NCBI RefSeq assembly: GCF_900101025.1
Contig: NZ_FMUH01000002.1
Coordinates: forward strand, 186,001 to 250,000
From: Klenkia marina
GTDB taxonomy: Bacteria; Actinomycetota; Actinomycetes; Mycobacteriales; Geodermatophilaceae
Direction of reading: 5' to 3'
DNA length: 64,000 bases
Shown here: positions 49,839 through 58,008 of the stretch, piece after piece
How positions within the stretch are numbered: the stretch's first letter is position 1
How the letters are laid out: the number at the start of each line of letters is the position of its first letter
Notes under the pieces: generated by a model
Told to the model about the DNA's origin: nothing
The model's input: the letters and a program-made list of their open reading frames with translations, nothing else
Databases searched by the model: none
Translations under genes and position numbers: made by a program

Positions 49839-51706
49839 CCACGACTGCACCCCGACCCGAGAGCGCGTCCGAGCACCCCGAGCCACGCCCGACCGACACC
49901 GGCGAGCACCCGGCGATCGCCGAGCCGCCACCTACGGTCGCGGACGAGAAGGGCCACCTGGACACGGTCGTGTTCGGCGTCTCCGCCGCGCTCGCGCTGG
50001 CGTTCGTGGCGTGGGGCTTCCTGAGCCCGACCGGCCTGGGGACGGCGAGCTCGAGCGCGCTGGGCTGGATCGAGACCAACCTCGGCTGGTTCTTCGTGCT
50101 GGCCGCCTCGGGCTTCGTGGTGTACGTGATCTGGCTGGCCGCGTCGCGCTACGGGCGCATCCCCCTGGGCCGTGACGACGAGGGCCCGGAGTTCCGGACC
50201 GTCTCGTGGATCGCGATGATGTTCAGCGCCGGCATGGGCATCGGCCTCATGTTCTTCGGCGTCGCCGAGCCGGTGGCGCACTACGCGTCACCGCCCCCGG
50301 GCACGGTCGACGCCGAGAGCGCCGCCGCCGTCTCGACCGCCATGGCGACCACGCTCTTCCACTGGACGCTGCACCCGTGGGCCATCTACGCCGTCGTCGG
50401 GCTGGCCATCGCCTACGGCACCTTCCGCCGCGGCCGCAAGCAGCTGATCAGCGCGGCGTTCGCCCCGCTGCTGGGTGAGCGCCGCACCGAGGGCCCGGCC
50501 GGCAAGGTCATCGACGTCCTGGCCATCTTCGCCACGCTGTTCGGGTCGGCCGCCTCGCTGGGCCTGGGCGCCCTGCAGATCGGCTCGGGCGTCGAGATCC
50601 TGGGCTGGGCCGGCGACGTCGGCAACGGCGTGCTGGTCGTGATCATCGCCGTGCTGACCATGGCGTTCGTCGCCTCGGCCGTCTCGGGCATCTCGCGCGG
50701 CATCCAGTGGCTGTCCAACACCAACATGGTGCTGGCCCTGGTGCTGGCCGTCTTCGTGTTCGTCGTCGGCCCGACCGTGCTGATCCTCAACCTGATCCCG
50801 ACCGCGCTGGGCAGCTACTTCAGCGAGCTCGGCGAGATGGCCGCCCGCACCGAGGCCTCCGGCGGCGACGCCATGGCCACCTGGCTGCAGGGCTACACGG
50901 TCTTCTACTGGGCCTGGTGGATCAGCTGGACGCCGTTCGTCGGCCTGTTCATCGCCCGGATCAGCCGCGGCCGCACCATCCGGCAGTTCGTCACCGGCGT
51001 GCTGCTGGTGCCCAGCGCCGTCAGCCTGGTCTGGTTCGCCGTGTTCGGCGGGGCCGGCATCGCCGCCCAGCAGGACGGCGGGGCGATCGCGGGGCAGGAC
51101 ACGTCGGAGGGGCAGCTGTTCGCCGTCCTCGAGCGGTACCCGCTGGCCACGGCGGCGACCGTGCTGGTGATGGTGCTCGTCGCCATCTTCTTCGTCTCCG
51201 GCGCCGACGCCGCCTCGATCGTCATGGGCTCGCTCAGCCAGCGCGGCACGCTGGAGCCCTCGCGCTGGGTGGTCGTGTTCTGGGGCGTCGTCATGGGGTC
51301 GGTCGCGGCGATCATGCTGATCATCGGTGGTGACGCCGGCCTCGAGGGGCTGCAGAACCTCACGATCATCGTGGCGCTGCCGTTCGTCCTCGTGATGATC
51401 GGCCTGGCCGTCTCGCTGGCCAAGGACCTGCGCAGCGACCCGATGATGCTGCGCAGCGTGGTGGCCACCGAGGCGGTGGAGCAGGCCGTCGTCCACGGGC
51501 TGCAGACGCACGGCGACGACTTCGTCCTCAGCGTCCAGCACGCCCCGGACGAGGACGGCGACGGCGTGGCCGACGGCCCGACGCCCAGCCGCACGGTGGC
51601 CGCGCGCACGCCCGGCGGGCTGACCGCCCGCGAGGTGGGCTCGCCCCTGCCCCGCCCGTCCGAGCAGCCGCTCGGCGCCGGTCGGCCGCAGGAGCCGCGG
51701 GACTGA
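49835..51706 (+). CDS. BCCT-family osmolyte transporter
   Basis: 623 residues from a GTG. Twelve membrane helices of the betaine/choline/carnitine transporter family. Seen: IAMMFSAGMGIGLMFFGVAEP (glycine-rich TM3 segment), TLFHWTLHPWAIYAVVGLAIAY and the aromatic WAWWISWTPFVGLFIARISRG box. A C-terminal cytoplasmic tail of ~100 residues includes acidic DEDGDGVADG. It imports compatible solutes under salt stress. An unusual leader precedes it. A long perfect hairpin follows it. Confidence 0.92.
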   Translation: MTTTAPRPESASEHPEPRPTDTGEHPAIAEPPPTVADEKGHLDTVVFGVSAALALAFVAWGFLSPTGLGTASSSALGWIETNLGWFFVLAASGFVVYVIWLAASRYGRIPLGRDDEGPEFRTVSWIAMMFSAGMGIGLMFFGVAEPVAHYASPPPGTVDAESAAAVSTAMATTLFHWTLHPWAIYAVVGLAIAYGTFRRGRKQLISAAFAPLLGERRTEGPAGKVIDVLAIFATLFGSAASLGLGALQIGSGVEILGWAGDVGNGVLVVIIAVLTMAFVASAVSGISRGIQWLSNTNMVLALVLAVFVFVVGPTVLILNLIPTALGSYFSELGEMAARTEASGGDAMATWLQGYTVFYWAWWISWTPFVGLFIARISRGRTIRQFVTGVLLVPSAVSLVWFAVFGGAGIAAQQDGGAIAGQDTSEGQLFAVLERYPLATAATVLVMVLVAIFFVSGADAASIVMGSLSQRGTLEPSRWVVVFWGVVMGSVAAIMLIIGGDAGLEGLQNLTIIVALPFVLVMIGLAVSLAKDLRSDPMMLRSVVATEAVEQAVVHGLQTHGDDFVLSVQHAPDEDGDGVADGPTPSRTVAARTPGGLTAREVGSPLPRPSEQPLGAGRPQEPRD

Positions 51707-51715
51707 GCTCCTCGA

Positions 51716-51757
51716 CAGGACGGGTGAGGTCAGGTTAGCCTGACCTCACCCGTCCTG
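51716..51757 (+). terminator. 42-base perfect hairpin containing an iron-box-like core
   Basis: 19-bp arms (caggacgggtgaggtcagg and its complement) flank a ttag loop. The inner sequence tcaggttagcctgacctca (51730-51748) matches the IdeR/DtxR box in most positions. The right arm touches the SD (ggagg) of the next gene. It may act as terminator of the BCCT gene, as the operator of the next gene, or both. Confidence 0.75.
51730..51748. promoter_or_regulatory. IdeR/DtxR-type iron box
   Basis: tcaggttagcctgacctca compared with TTAGGTTAGSCTAACCTAA has about three mismatches and a fully matching aggttagcct core. It lies 22 bases before the start of the degenerate ABC-ATPase-like gene and inside a perfect hairpin. 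Confidence 0.7.
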
Positions 51758-51769
51758 GAGGTCCGTCCC

Positions 51770-52192
51770 GTGCCGTTGAAGCTGCCCGTCGCGTCCGTCG
51801 TCGCCCTGGCGGGTCCGGACGCCGTCCGCGCCGCCGTGTGCGCAGCGCTCGACGAGGACAGCGCTCGCTGCAGTGCCGGGCACGCGAACCTGCGCGTGGC
51901 GCGGCTGGGCGCCCGACCGGGGCTGACGCTGGCCGAGCGCATGACGATGCTGGCCGAGGCGACCACCCCGGTGGTGCTGGTCGACCGGCTGACCGACGGC
52001 CTCACGTCGACCCAGCGCCGCACGGTGCTGGCCGGCCTGCGTGCCCTGGCCGACCGGGGCGCGACCGTGGTGGTCGACGACGCCGACCCGGTGGCGGCGC
52101 TGGCCGTGGCCGACGCGGCGCTGCGGGTCGACGCGACCGGTCGGGTCGAGCTCGAGGAGCTCCCCGACGTCGCAGCTCTGCTGGCCGGGTAG
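51770..52192 (+). CDS. Degenerate ABC-ATPase-like protein under iron box
   Basis: 140 residues from a GTG with ggagg eight bases upstream. TPVVLVDRLTDGLTSTQRRTVLAGLRALADRGATVVVDD resembles the Walker B to H-loop region of ABC ATPases (LLDEPTDGLD...RRTVLxxLRxLADRGATVVV), but the Glu after Asp is Arg and there is no Walker A or signature motif. It is therefore likely not an active ATPase. It may be a remnant or a repurposed regulator. Its iron box and neighbourhood link it to iron uptake. Function unknown. Confidence 0.7.
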   Translation: MPLKLPVASVVALAGPDAVRAAVCAALDEDSARCSAGHANLRVARLGARPGLTLAERMTMLAEATTPVVLVDRLTDGLTSTQRRTVLAGLRALADRGATVVVDDADPVAALAVADAALRVDATGRVELEELPDVAALLAG

Positions 52193-52229
52193 TGGCCGCT
52201 CTGCTGGCCGGCAGGTCAGCAGCGGGCGG

Positions 52230-52520
52230 TCAGCGCGCCGAGTAGGTGAGGCAGTCGGCCTTGTCGGCGGCGGCACCGACCTGCACCGACGCCGCGGTGC
52301 ACTCGAGCTTCTCGTTGTGCGCGCAGTCGGCGCGGTGACACGCGCCGACCACGCCGGTGCGCTCGAGGCCCGAGCGGAACGAGATCTCGACGAAGGTGCC
52401 GCAGTGGGCGTGGTCGCCGCCGACGGTGATCGCACCGGCGTGGCAGCTGTGCTCGGCGTTGTAGGAACAGCTGCTCACGGAGCAGTCCTGGACCTGGGGC
52501 ATCTGCTGGGTGCTCGTCAT
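52230..52520 (-). CDS. DUF1540 cysteine-rich protein
   Basis: 96 residues with two DUF1540-like repeats: VQDCSVSSCSYNAEHSCHAGAI and CHRADCAHNEKLECTAASV. The Cys patterns (CxxxxCxYNxxxxC and CxxxxCxHNxxxxC) suggest metal or Fe-S binding. It lies 53 bases downstream of the siderophore ATPase gene on the same strand, so it may be the last gene of that operon and help handle iron. This link is inference. Confidence 0.85.
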   Translation of the reverse strand: MTSTQQMPQVQDCSVSSCSYNAEHSCHAGAITVGGDHAHCGTFVEISFRSGLERTGVVGACHRADCAHNEKLECTAASVQVGAAADKADCLTYSAR

Positions 52521-52573
52521 GCCGGTCAGGGTGGCAGCGGTCGCCCCGGTCCGCCACGAAGCGGAGGCTTGCC

Positions 52574-53407
52574 TCAGCGCAGGCGGCGCACCGGGACGAC
52601 CATCGGGGTGCCCGACACCGGGTCGTCGATCACCCGGGCCTCGAGGTCGAAGACGTCGGCGAGCAGCTGCTCGGTGAGCACCTCGTGCGGGGTGCCCGAG
52701 GCGACGACGACGCCGTCCTTCATGGCCACGAGCCGCTGGGCGTACCGGGCGGCCAGGTTGAGGTCGTGCAGCACCACGGCCACGGTGCGGCCGCGCTCGG
52801 CGTGCAGCCGGGCGACCAGCTCGAGCACGTCGATCTGGTGCGAGAGGTCGAGGTAGGTGGTGGGCTCGTCGAGCAGCAGCAGGTCGGTGCCCTGCGCCAG
52901 CGCCATCGAGATCCAGGCGCGCTGCCGCTGCCCGCCCGAGAGGGCGTCGACCGGCCGGTCGGCGAGCTCGGCCATGTCGGTCCAGGCCAGCGCCTCGGCC
53001 ACGACGTCCTCGTCGTCGTGCGACCACTGGCGCAGCCACGACTGGTGCGGGTGCCGGCCACGCGCGACCAGGTCGGCGACGGTCAACCCCTCGGGGGCGA
53101 CCGGGGTCTGCGGCAGCATGCCGAGGGTGCGGGCGACCTCGCGGGTGGGGGTCTTCGCGATCGGCTTGCCGTCGAGCACCACCTGGCCGGAGTCCGGGCG
53201 CAGCAGCCGGCCCAGCGCCTTGAGCAGCGTGGACTTGCCGCACCCGTTGGGGCCCACGACCACGGTGAACGAGCCGTCGAGCAGCTCGATGTCCAGGTCG
53301 TCGACGACCACGTGGTCGCCGTAGGCCAGCCGCACGCGCTCGGCGGCCAGTCGCACCCGCGGTGCGGTGCTGCGCAGGTCGGTCGGGTGGCTCAGGACAG
53401 CGGTCAC
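52574..53407 (-). CDS. Ferric-siderophore ABC transporter ATPase (FecE-like)
   Basis: 277 residues from a GTG. Walker A GPNGCGKST, Q-loop LGMLPQTPVAP, signature LSGGQRQRAWISMA, Walker B LLLLDEPTTYLD and H-loop VVLHDLNLA. FecE/FepC subfamily. It powers the two permeases encoded upstream. The gap of 92 bases to the permease is larger than between the two permeases. A C-terminal ~20 residues (SGTPMVVPVRRLR) are typical of the group. Confidence 0.93.
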   Translation of the reverse strand: MTAVLSHPTDLRSTAPRVRLAAERVRLAYGDHVVVDDLDIELLDGSFTVVVGPNGCGKSTLLKALGRLLRPDSGQVVLDGKPIAKTPTREVARTLGMLPQTPVAPEGLTVADLVARGRHPHQSWLRQWSHDDEDVVAEALAWTDMAELADRPVDALSGGQRQRAWISMALAQGTDLLLLDEPTTYLDLSHQIDVLELVARLHAERGRTVAVVLHDLNLAARYAQRLVAMKDGVVVASGTPHEVLTEQLLADVFDLEARVIDDPVSGTPMVVPVRRLR

Positions 53408-53499
53408 GAGGGGTACCTCATTCCGGTGGTGGTTCGGCCGGCGTGCAGGGGCCCGCTGCGAGCGGAGCGAGTGGTGGGGGGCACGGGGTCCTTCTCCTC

Positions 53500-54585
53500 C
53501 TACGTCAGTGCGCGGCGGCCGCGGACGAGCAGCCAGAGCAGGTAGGGGGCCCCGACGACGGCGGTGACGATGCCGACCGGGAGGGCCACGGGCAGGACGG
53601 TGCGGGTGAGCAGGTCGGCCGAGACGACGAGCAGGGCGCCCAGCAGGGCCGAGGCCAGCAGCGGCGGCCGCGAGCCGCCGACCAGCCGGACGGCGACCTG
53701 CGGCACGACGAGCGCGACGAAGGCCACCGGCCCGGCCGCGGACACCGAGACCGCGGCCAGCGCGACCGCCACCAGGACGACGACGGCCTGGGTGGGCCCG
53801 ACCCGCACGCCCAGCGCACGGGCGGTCTCCTCGCCGAACTGCAGGACGCCGAGCTGCCGGGAGCAGGCCAGCGCCACCGGCACGAGCACCAGCAGCACGA
53901 GCCCCAGCGGCCAGGCCTGGTCCCAGGTGCGCCCGTTGAGCGAGCCGGTGAGCCAGACGGTGGCGGCGGTGGCGTCCTGGATGGTCGAGCGGGTGAGCAG
54001 GTAGTCGACCGCGGCGATGCCGACCGCCGACAGGCCGATGCCGACGAGGATCAGCCGGTAGCCGTCGACGCCCTTGCGCCAGGCGAGCCCGAAGATCAGC
54101 AGCGCGGTGGTCAGACCGCCGAGCAGCGCAGCCAGCGGCAGGCCGAGCCCGCCCAGGAGCTGGCCGCCGCCCGCGGTCCCACCGCCGAGCACGATGACCG
54201 CCACGGCTGCGGCCGAGGCGCCGGCGTTGATGCCCAGGGTGTCGGGGGAGGCCAGCGGGTTGCGGGCGAAGGTCTGGATCAGCGCCCCGGACAGCCCCAG
54301 CGCGAGCCCGACCAGCACGCCGACGACGACGCGCGGCGCGCGCAGCTCGGTGACGATGAACTGCTGGGTGGGGTCGCCGAGGCCGACCAGGGTGCGCAGC
54401 ACGTCGACCACGCCGATCGGGTAGTCGCCGCGGCCCATGCTGACCGCGCTGACGACCACGACGGCGACCAGGGCGACCACGGGGACGAGGAGCTGCCGGG
54501 TGCGCACGACGCCGGAGAACGGGCCGATGCGCACGGCGCGGCGCTTGTCCGGGCCCAGCCGCGGCCGGGTGAGGGTGGGGCTCAC
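53500..54585 (-). CDS. Siderophore ABC transporter permease (FecD/FepG-like)
   Basis: 361 residues from a GTG overlapping the upstream permease by four bases. About ten membrane helices with FecCD family blocks: RAPRVVVGVLVGLALGLSGALIQ, NPLASPDTLGINAGASAA and ALGVRVGPTQAVVVL. It pairs with the FecC-like permease to form the channel. Co-transcribed with it and probably with the ATPase. Confidence 0.93.
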   Translation of the reverse strand: MSPTLTRPRLGPDKRRAVRIGPFSGVVRTRQLLVPVVALVAVVVVSAVSMGRGDYPIGVVDVLRTLVGLGDPTQQFIVTELRAPRVVVGVLVGLALGLSGALIQTFARNPLASPDTLGINAGASAAAVAVIVLGGGTAGGGQLLGGLGLPLAALLGGLTTALLIFGLAWRKGVDGYRLILVGIGLSAVGIAAVDYLLTRSTIQDATAATVWLTGSLNGRTWDQAWPLGLVLLVLVPVALACSRQLGVLQFGEETARALGVRVGPTQAVVVLVAVALAAVSVSAAGPVAFVALVVPQVAVRLVGGSRPPLLASALLGALLVVSADLLTRTVLPVALPVGIVTAVVGAPYLLWLLVRGRRALT

Positions 54586-55670
54586 ACCGCCACCAGCTTG
54601 CGGCGGCGCACGAGCGCGATGAAGAACGGGGCGCCGACCAGGGCGAGCACGATGCCGACCTGCAGCTCGCCCGGGCGGGCGACCACGCGGCCCACGACGT
54701 CGGCGCCCAGCAGCAGCACCACGCCCAGCAGCGCGGAGTAGGGCACCAGCCAGCGGTGGTCGGGCCCGGTGATCGCCCGGGCCACGTGCGGCACGACCAG
54801 GCCGACGAAGCCGATCGGCCCGCAGGCGGCCGTGGCGGCGCCGGTGAGCAGGGTGATGCCGGCGATGCCCACCACCCGGGCGAGCAGCACGTTCTGGCCC
54901 AGCCCCCGGGCGACGTCCTCGCCGAGACCGAGCAGGTTGAGCGCGGGCGAGTTGGCGAGCGCGAGCACCAGGCCGACGACGATGAACGGCAGCACCTGCC
55001 AGGCGATCGAGGCGTCGCGGCCCGACAGCGACCCGACCACCCAGAAGCGGTAGCTGTCCAGGGTCGAGGAGTCGGTGATCAGCACCGCCCGCACCAGGGC
55101 GAACAGCAGGGCGGAGAGGGCGGCGCCGGCCAGGGCCAGGCTGATCGGGGTGGCCCCGCCGCGACCGCTGGAGCCGATGGCGAACACCGCCACCGAACCC
55201 AGCATCGCGCCCAGGAAGGCGAACCAGACGTACCCGGACGGGCTGCCGATGCCGAGCAGGAAGATCGCCAGGACGACGGCGGCCGACGCCCCGGCGGCGA
55301 CGCCGAGCAGCCCGGGGTCGCCGAGCGGGTTGCGGGTGTGGCCCTGCATGAGGGCACCCGCCGCGCCCAGCGACAGGCCGACCAGCACGCCGAGCAGGGT
55401 GCGCGGGATGCGCAGCTCGCGGATGACCACCGCGTCGTCGCCGGTGAACCCGGTGTCGGTGAGGGTCTGCCAGACGGTGCCGAACGGGATCGCCCGGCTG
55501 CCGACGGCGATGCTGAGCCCGCACACGACCGCGACCAGGACCAGCAGCAGCCACAGCCCGCCGATCCGGGTGGCCGGGCCGCGCAGCAGGCCGCGCCGGC
55601 GGTGCTCGCGCTCGGCCTCGGCGACCAGCTGCTCGGGAGCCCGGCGCGACTGCACGGCGGGCTCGGGCAC
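54582..55670 (-). CDS. Siderophore ABC transporter permease (FecC/FepD-like)
   Basis: 362 residues from a GTG with ggaggag at good spacing. Ten-helix FecCD permease: RIPRTLLGVLVGLSLGAAGALMQG, NPLGDPGLLGVAAGASAAV and GLGEDVARGLGQN. First gene of the permease-permease-ATPase-DUF1540 unit. An iron-box-like site lies 48 bases before it. Its N-terminal ~30 residues are charged, as in many actinobacterial members. Confidence 0.93.
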   Translation of the reverse strand: MPEPAVQSRRAPEQLVAEAEREHRRRGLLRGPATRIGGLWLLLVLVAVVCGLSIAVGSRAIPFGTVWQTLTDTGFTGDDAVVIRELRIPRTLLGVLVGLSLGAAGALMQGHTRNPLGDPGLLGVAAGASAAVVLAIFLLGIGSPSGYVWFAFLGAMLGSVAVFAIGSSGRGGATPISLALAGAALSALLFALVRAVLITDSSTLDSYRFWVVGSLSGRDASIAWQVLPFIVVGLVLALANSPALNLLGLGEDVARGLGQNVLLARVVGIAGITLLTGAATAACGPIGFVGLVVPHVARAITGPDHRWLVPYSALLGVVLLLGADVVGRVVARPGELQVGIVLALVGAPFFIALVRRRKLVAV

Positions 55671-55717
55671 GAGCGACTCCTCCGGGCGGTCAGCGGGGCG
55701 GCCCCGGAGGACCTTGA

Positions 55718-55736
55718 TCGGTAAGCCTCACCTTAC
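55718..55736 (-). promoter_or_regulatory. Iron-box-like site before the permease operon
   Basis: On the minus strand gtaaggtgaggcttaccga resembles the IdeR/DtxR box (aggtgaggcttacc against aggttaggctaacc). It sits 48 bases upstream of the permease gene and between it and the TetR gene. Confidence 0.65.
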
Positions 55737-55756
55737 CCACGCTGCACCCGTCCAGG

Positions 55757-56344
55757 TCAAGGGCGGTGGAGGCCCCCGACGACCAGGGCGGCCAGCTCGG
55801 CGTAGGCGGCGGCGTCGTCGAGGTCGGTCGCTGCCGCGATGCGCCCGGCGTGGATGGCCGACATGACCTCGGTGACCGCGGCACCCACGAACGAGGCGTG
55901 CACCGGGCGCAGCGTGCCGGCCGCGACGCCCTCGTCGACCAGCTGCTGCACCCGCCGGGCCGCCGTCCGGGTGTTGCGGGCGTAGACCTCGCCCGCCGGG
56001 GCGAACGCGGCCAGGTCGGCGAAGAACGCGGCCGAGGCGGGGCGCAGCTGCTCGCTCACGGCCAGCAGGTAGGCCTCGATGCGCGCGCCGGCGTCCGCCG
56101 GCTGCGCGGCCCGGGCCTCGACGGCCTCGGTGGCCCGGGCGAAGAACCGCCGGACGGCGGCCACCACCAGCTGCTCCTTGCTCGCCGCGACCGCGTAGAG
56201 CGTGCTCTTGGAGCAGTGCAGGCGGCGGGCGAGGTCGTCGAGGGTGCAGGCGGCGAACCCCTCGGCGAGGAACAGCTCGACCAGGTCGTCGAGCACGGCG
56301 GCGCGGCGGGCGGGCCCACGGGTCGCCGTTCTCGCGCTGGTCAC
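55757..56344 (-). CDS. TetR-family transcriptional regulator
   Basis: 195 residues from a GTG. HTH: LVELFLAEGFAACTLDDLARRLHCSKSTLYAVAASKEQL. The C-terminal domain has VYARNTRTAARRVQQLVDEG and FVGAAVTEVMSAIHAGRI. It is divergent from an acyl-CoA dehydrogenase with an inverted repeat between, so it likely represses that gene and itself. Ligand is possibly an acyl-CoA (inference from the neighbour). It ends about 20 bases before the iron box. Confidence 0.88.
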   Translation of the reverse strand: MTSARTATRGPARRAAVLDDLVELFLAEGFAACTLDDLARRLHCSKSTLYAVAASKEQLVVAAVRRFFARATEAVEARAAQPADAGARIEAYLLAVSEQLRPASAAFFADLAAFAPAGEVYARNTRTAARRVQQLVDEGVAAGTLRPVHASFVGAAVTEVMSAIHAGRIAAATDLDDAAAYAELAALVVGGLHRP

Positions 56345-56360
56345 GCCGTCCAGGCTATCT

Positions 56361-56390
56361 TCGGTACTGAGAAGCGTCCTGCAGTACCGA
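56361..56390. promoter_or_regulatory. Inverted repeat between TetR and acyl-CoA dehydrogenase genes
   Basis: tcggtact (56361-56368) and agtaccga (56383-56390) are perfect 8-bp arms with a 14-base spacer, placed midway between the divergent starts. Candidate TetR operator. Confidence 0.7.
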
Positions 56391-56405
56391 TGAGAGGTGC
56401 CCGTC

Positions 56406-57596
56406 ATGCCGGTCCAGCGTCTGGTCCCCACGCAGGAGGCGGCCGACCTGCTCGACCTCACCCGCGAGATCGCCCGCGACGAGCTGGCGCCGAAGGTGGC
56501 CGCGGCCGAGGCCGACGAGCAGTTCCCCCGCGAGGTGTTCCGCACCCTGGGCCGGGCCGGCCTGCTGGGCCTGCCCTACGGCGAGGAGTTCGGCGGCGGC
56601 GGGCAGCCCTACGAGGTCTACCTGCAGGTGCTCGAGGAGATCGCCGCGGTGTGGGCCAGCGTCGGCGTCGGGGTGAGCGTGCACGGGCTCTCGTGCTTCG
56701 GGCTGGCGACGAAGGGCACCGACGAGCAGAAGCAGCGGCTGCTGCCCGACATGCTCGGCGGTGAGCTGCTCGGCGCCTACTGCCTGAGCGAGCCGCACGC
56801 CGGCTCCGACCCGGCCGCGATGCGCACGAAGGCCGTCCGCGACGGCGACTCGTACGTGCTCACCGGCGAGAAGGCCTGGACGACGCACGGCGGGCAGGCC
56901 GACTTCTACAAGGTCATGGCGCGCACCTCGGACCACCGCTCGCGCGGCATCTCCTGCTTCCTGGTGCCGGCCGACGCCCCCGGCCTCGTGGCCGACCCGG
57001 CCGAGCGGAAGATGGGCCTGACCGGCTCGACCACCGCGCTCATGCGCTTCGAGGGCGTACGGGTCGACGCCGACCGCCGCCTCGGCGAGGAGGGCGAGGG
57101 CCTGCCGATCGCGCTCGCCGGGCTGGACGCCGGCCGGCTGGGCATCGCCGCGGTCGCCGTCGGGCTGGCCCAGGGGGCGCTGGAGGACGCGCTGGCCTAC
57201 GCCCAGGAGCGCGAGACCTTCGGGGTGCCGATCATCGAGCACCAGGGGCTGGGCTTCCTGCTCGCCGACATGGCCGCGGGCACCGAGACCGCCCGGGCGA
57301 TGACCCTGCACGCCGCGCGGCTCAAGGACGCCGGCCTGCCGTACTCGCAGCAGGCCTCGATCGCCAAGCTCGTGGCCACCGACAACGCGATGAAGGTGAC
57401 CACGGACGCCGTCCAGGTGCTCGGTGGGTACGGCTACACGCGCGACTTCCCGGTCGAGCGGTACATGCGCGAGGCCAAGGTCATGCAGATCTTCGAGGGC
57501 ACCAACCAGATCCAGCGGCTGGTGATCAGCCGGGCGCTGGCCAAGGGCGGCGCGGTGACGACGGCGGTGGCCCCGGCGGAGTTCGCCCTGGCCTGA
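56406..57596 (+). CDS. Acyl-CoA dehydrogenase
   Basis: 396 residues from the ATG at 56406; an earlier GTG lies in the SD. The full fold is visible: AYCLSEPHAGSDPAAM (FAD/substrate contact), KAWTTHGGQADFYKV, and the catalytic Glu in MQIFEGTNQIQRLVISR with QVLGGYGYTRDFPVERYMR before it. It oxidises an acyl-CoA to the enoyl-CoA with FAD, passing electrons to ETF. Divergent from TetR, likely its target. Substrate chain length not determined. Confidence 0.95.
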   Translation: MPVQRLVPTQEAADLLDLTREIARDELAPKVAAAEADEQFPREVFRTLGRAGLLGLPYGEEFGGGGQPYEVYLQVLEEIAAVWASVGVGVSVHGLSCFGLATKGTDEQKQRLLPDMLGGELLGAYCLSEPHAGSDPAAMRTKAVRDGDSYVLTGEKAWTTHGGQADFYKVMARTSDHRSRGISCFLVPADAPGLVADPAERKMGLTGSTTALMRFEGVRVDADRRLGEEGEGLPIALAGLDAGRLGIAAVAVGLAQGALEDALAYAQERETFGVPIIEHQGLGFLLADMAAGTETARAMTLHAARLKDAGLPYSQQASIAKLVATDNAMKVTTDAVQVLGGYGYTRDFPVERYMREAKVMQIFEGTNQIQRLVISRALAKGGAVTTAVAPAEFALA

Positions 57597-57625
57597 GCGG
57601 GTGCGGGCGGCCTAGCGTGACGGGC

Positions 57626-57895
57626 ATGTGCCGCAACATCAGGGTCCTGCACAACCTCGAGCCGGCCACCACGCCCGACGAGGTCGACGCCGCCGCGCTG
57701 CAGTTCGTGCGCAAGGTGAGCGGTTCGGTGAAGCCGTCGCAGGCCAACCAGGAGGCCTTCGACCGGGCGGTCGCCGAGATCGCGCACGCCACGAGGCACC
57801 TGCTGGCCGACCTGGTGACCGCGGCCCCGCCGCGCGACCGCGAGGTGTTGGCCGCCCGCGCCCGCGAGAAGGCCGCCGCGAGGTACGCCCGCTGA
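57626..57895 (+). CDS. DUF2277 family protein
   Basis: 89 residues from the ATG at 57626. The family hallmark MCRNIRVLHNLEPATTPDEV opens the protein; FVRKVSGSVKPSQANQEAF follows. Small soluble protein of unknown function found in actinobacteria and proteobacteria. It is 29 bases after the acyl-CoA dehydrogenase and may share its transcript. Confidence 0.88.
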   Translation: MCRNIRVLHNLEPATTPDEVDAAALQFVRKVSGSVKPSQANQEAFDRAVAEIAHATRHLLADLVTAAPPRDREVLAARAREKAAARYAR

Positions 57896-57935
57896 TCCTC
57901 CGCCGGGCGGCGTGGATCAGCTGGGTTCACGGATG

Positions 57936-57973
57936 TCCGTCCTGGCTCACCGACGCCGGTGAGCCAGGACGGA
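57936..57973. terminator. Terminator with nested outer repeat between convergent genes
   Basis: A perfect 17-bp stem (tccgtcctggctcaccg and its complement) has a 4-base loop. An outer 12-bp inverted repeat (cgtggatcagct 57911-57922, agctgatccacg 57988-57999) encloses it, and gatcagctgagctgatc (57978-57994) is a further palindrome. It serves DUF2277 and the convergent alcohol dehydrogenase. Confidence 0.85.
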
Positions 57974-58008
57974 GTTCGATCAGCTGAGCTGATCCACGCC
58001 GTGGCCGA

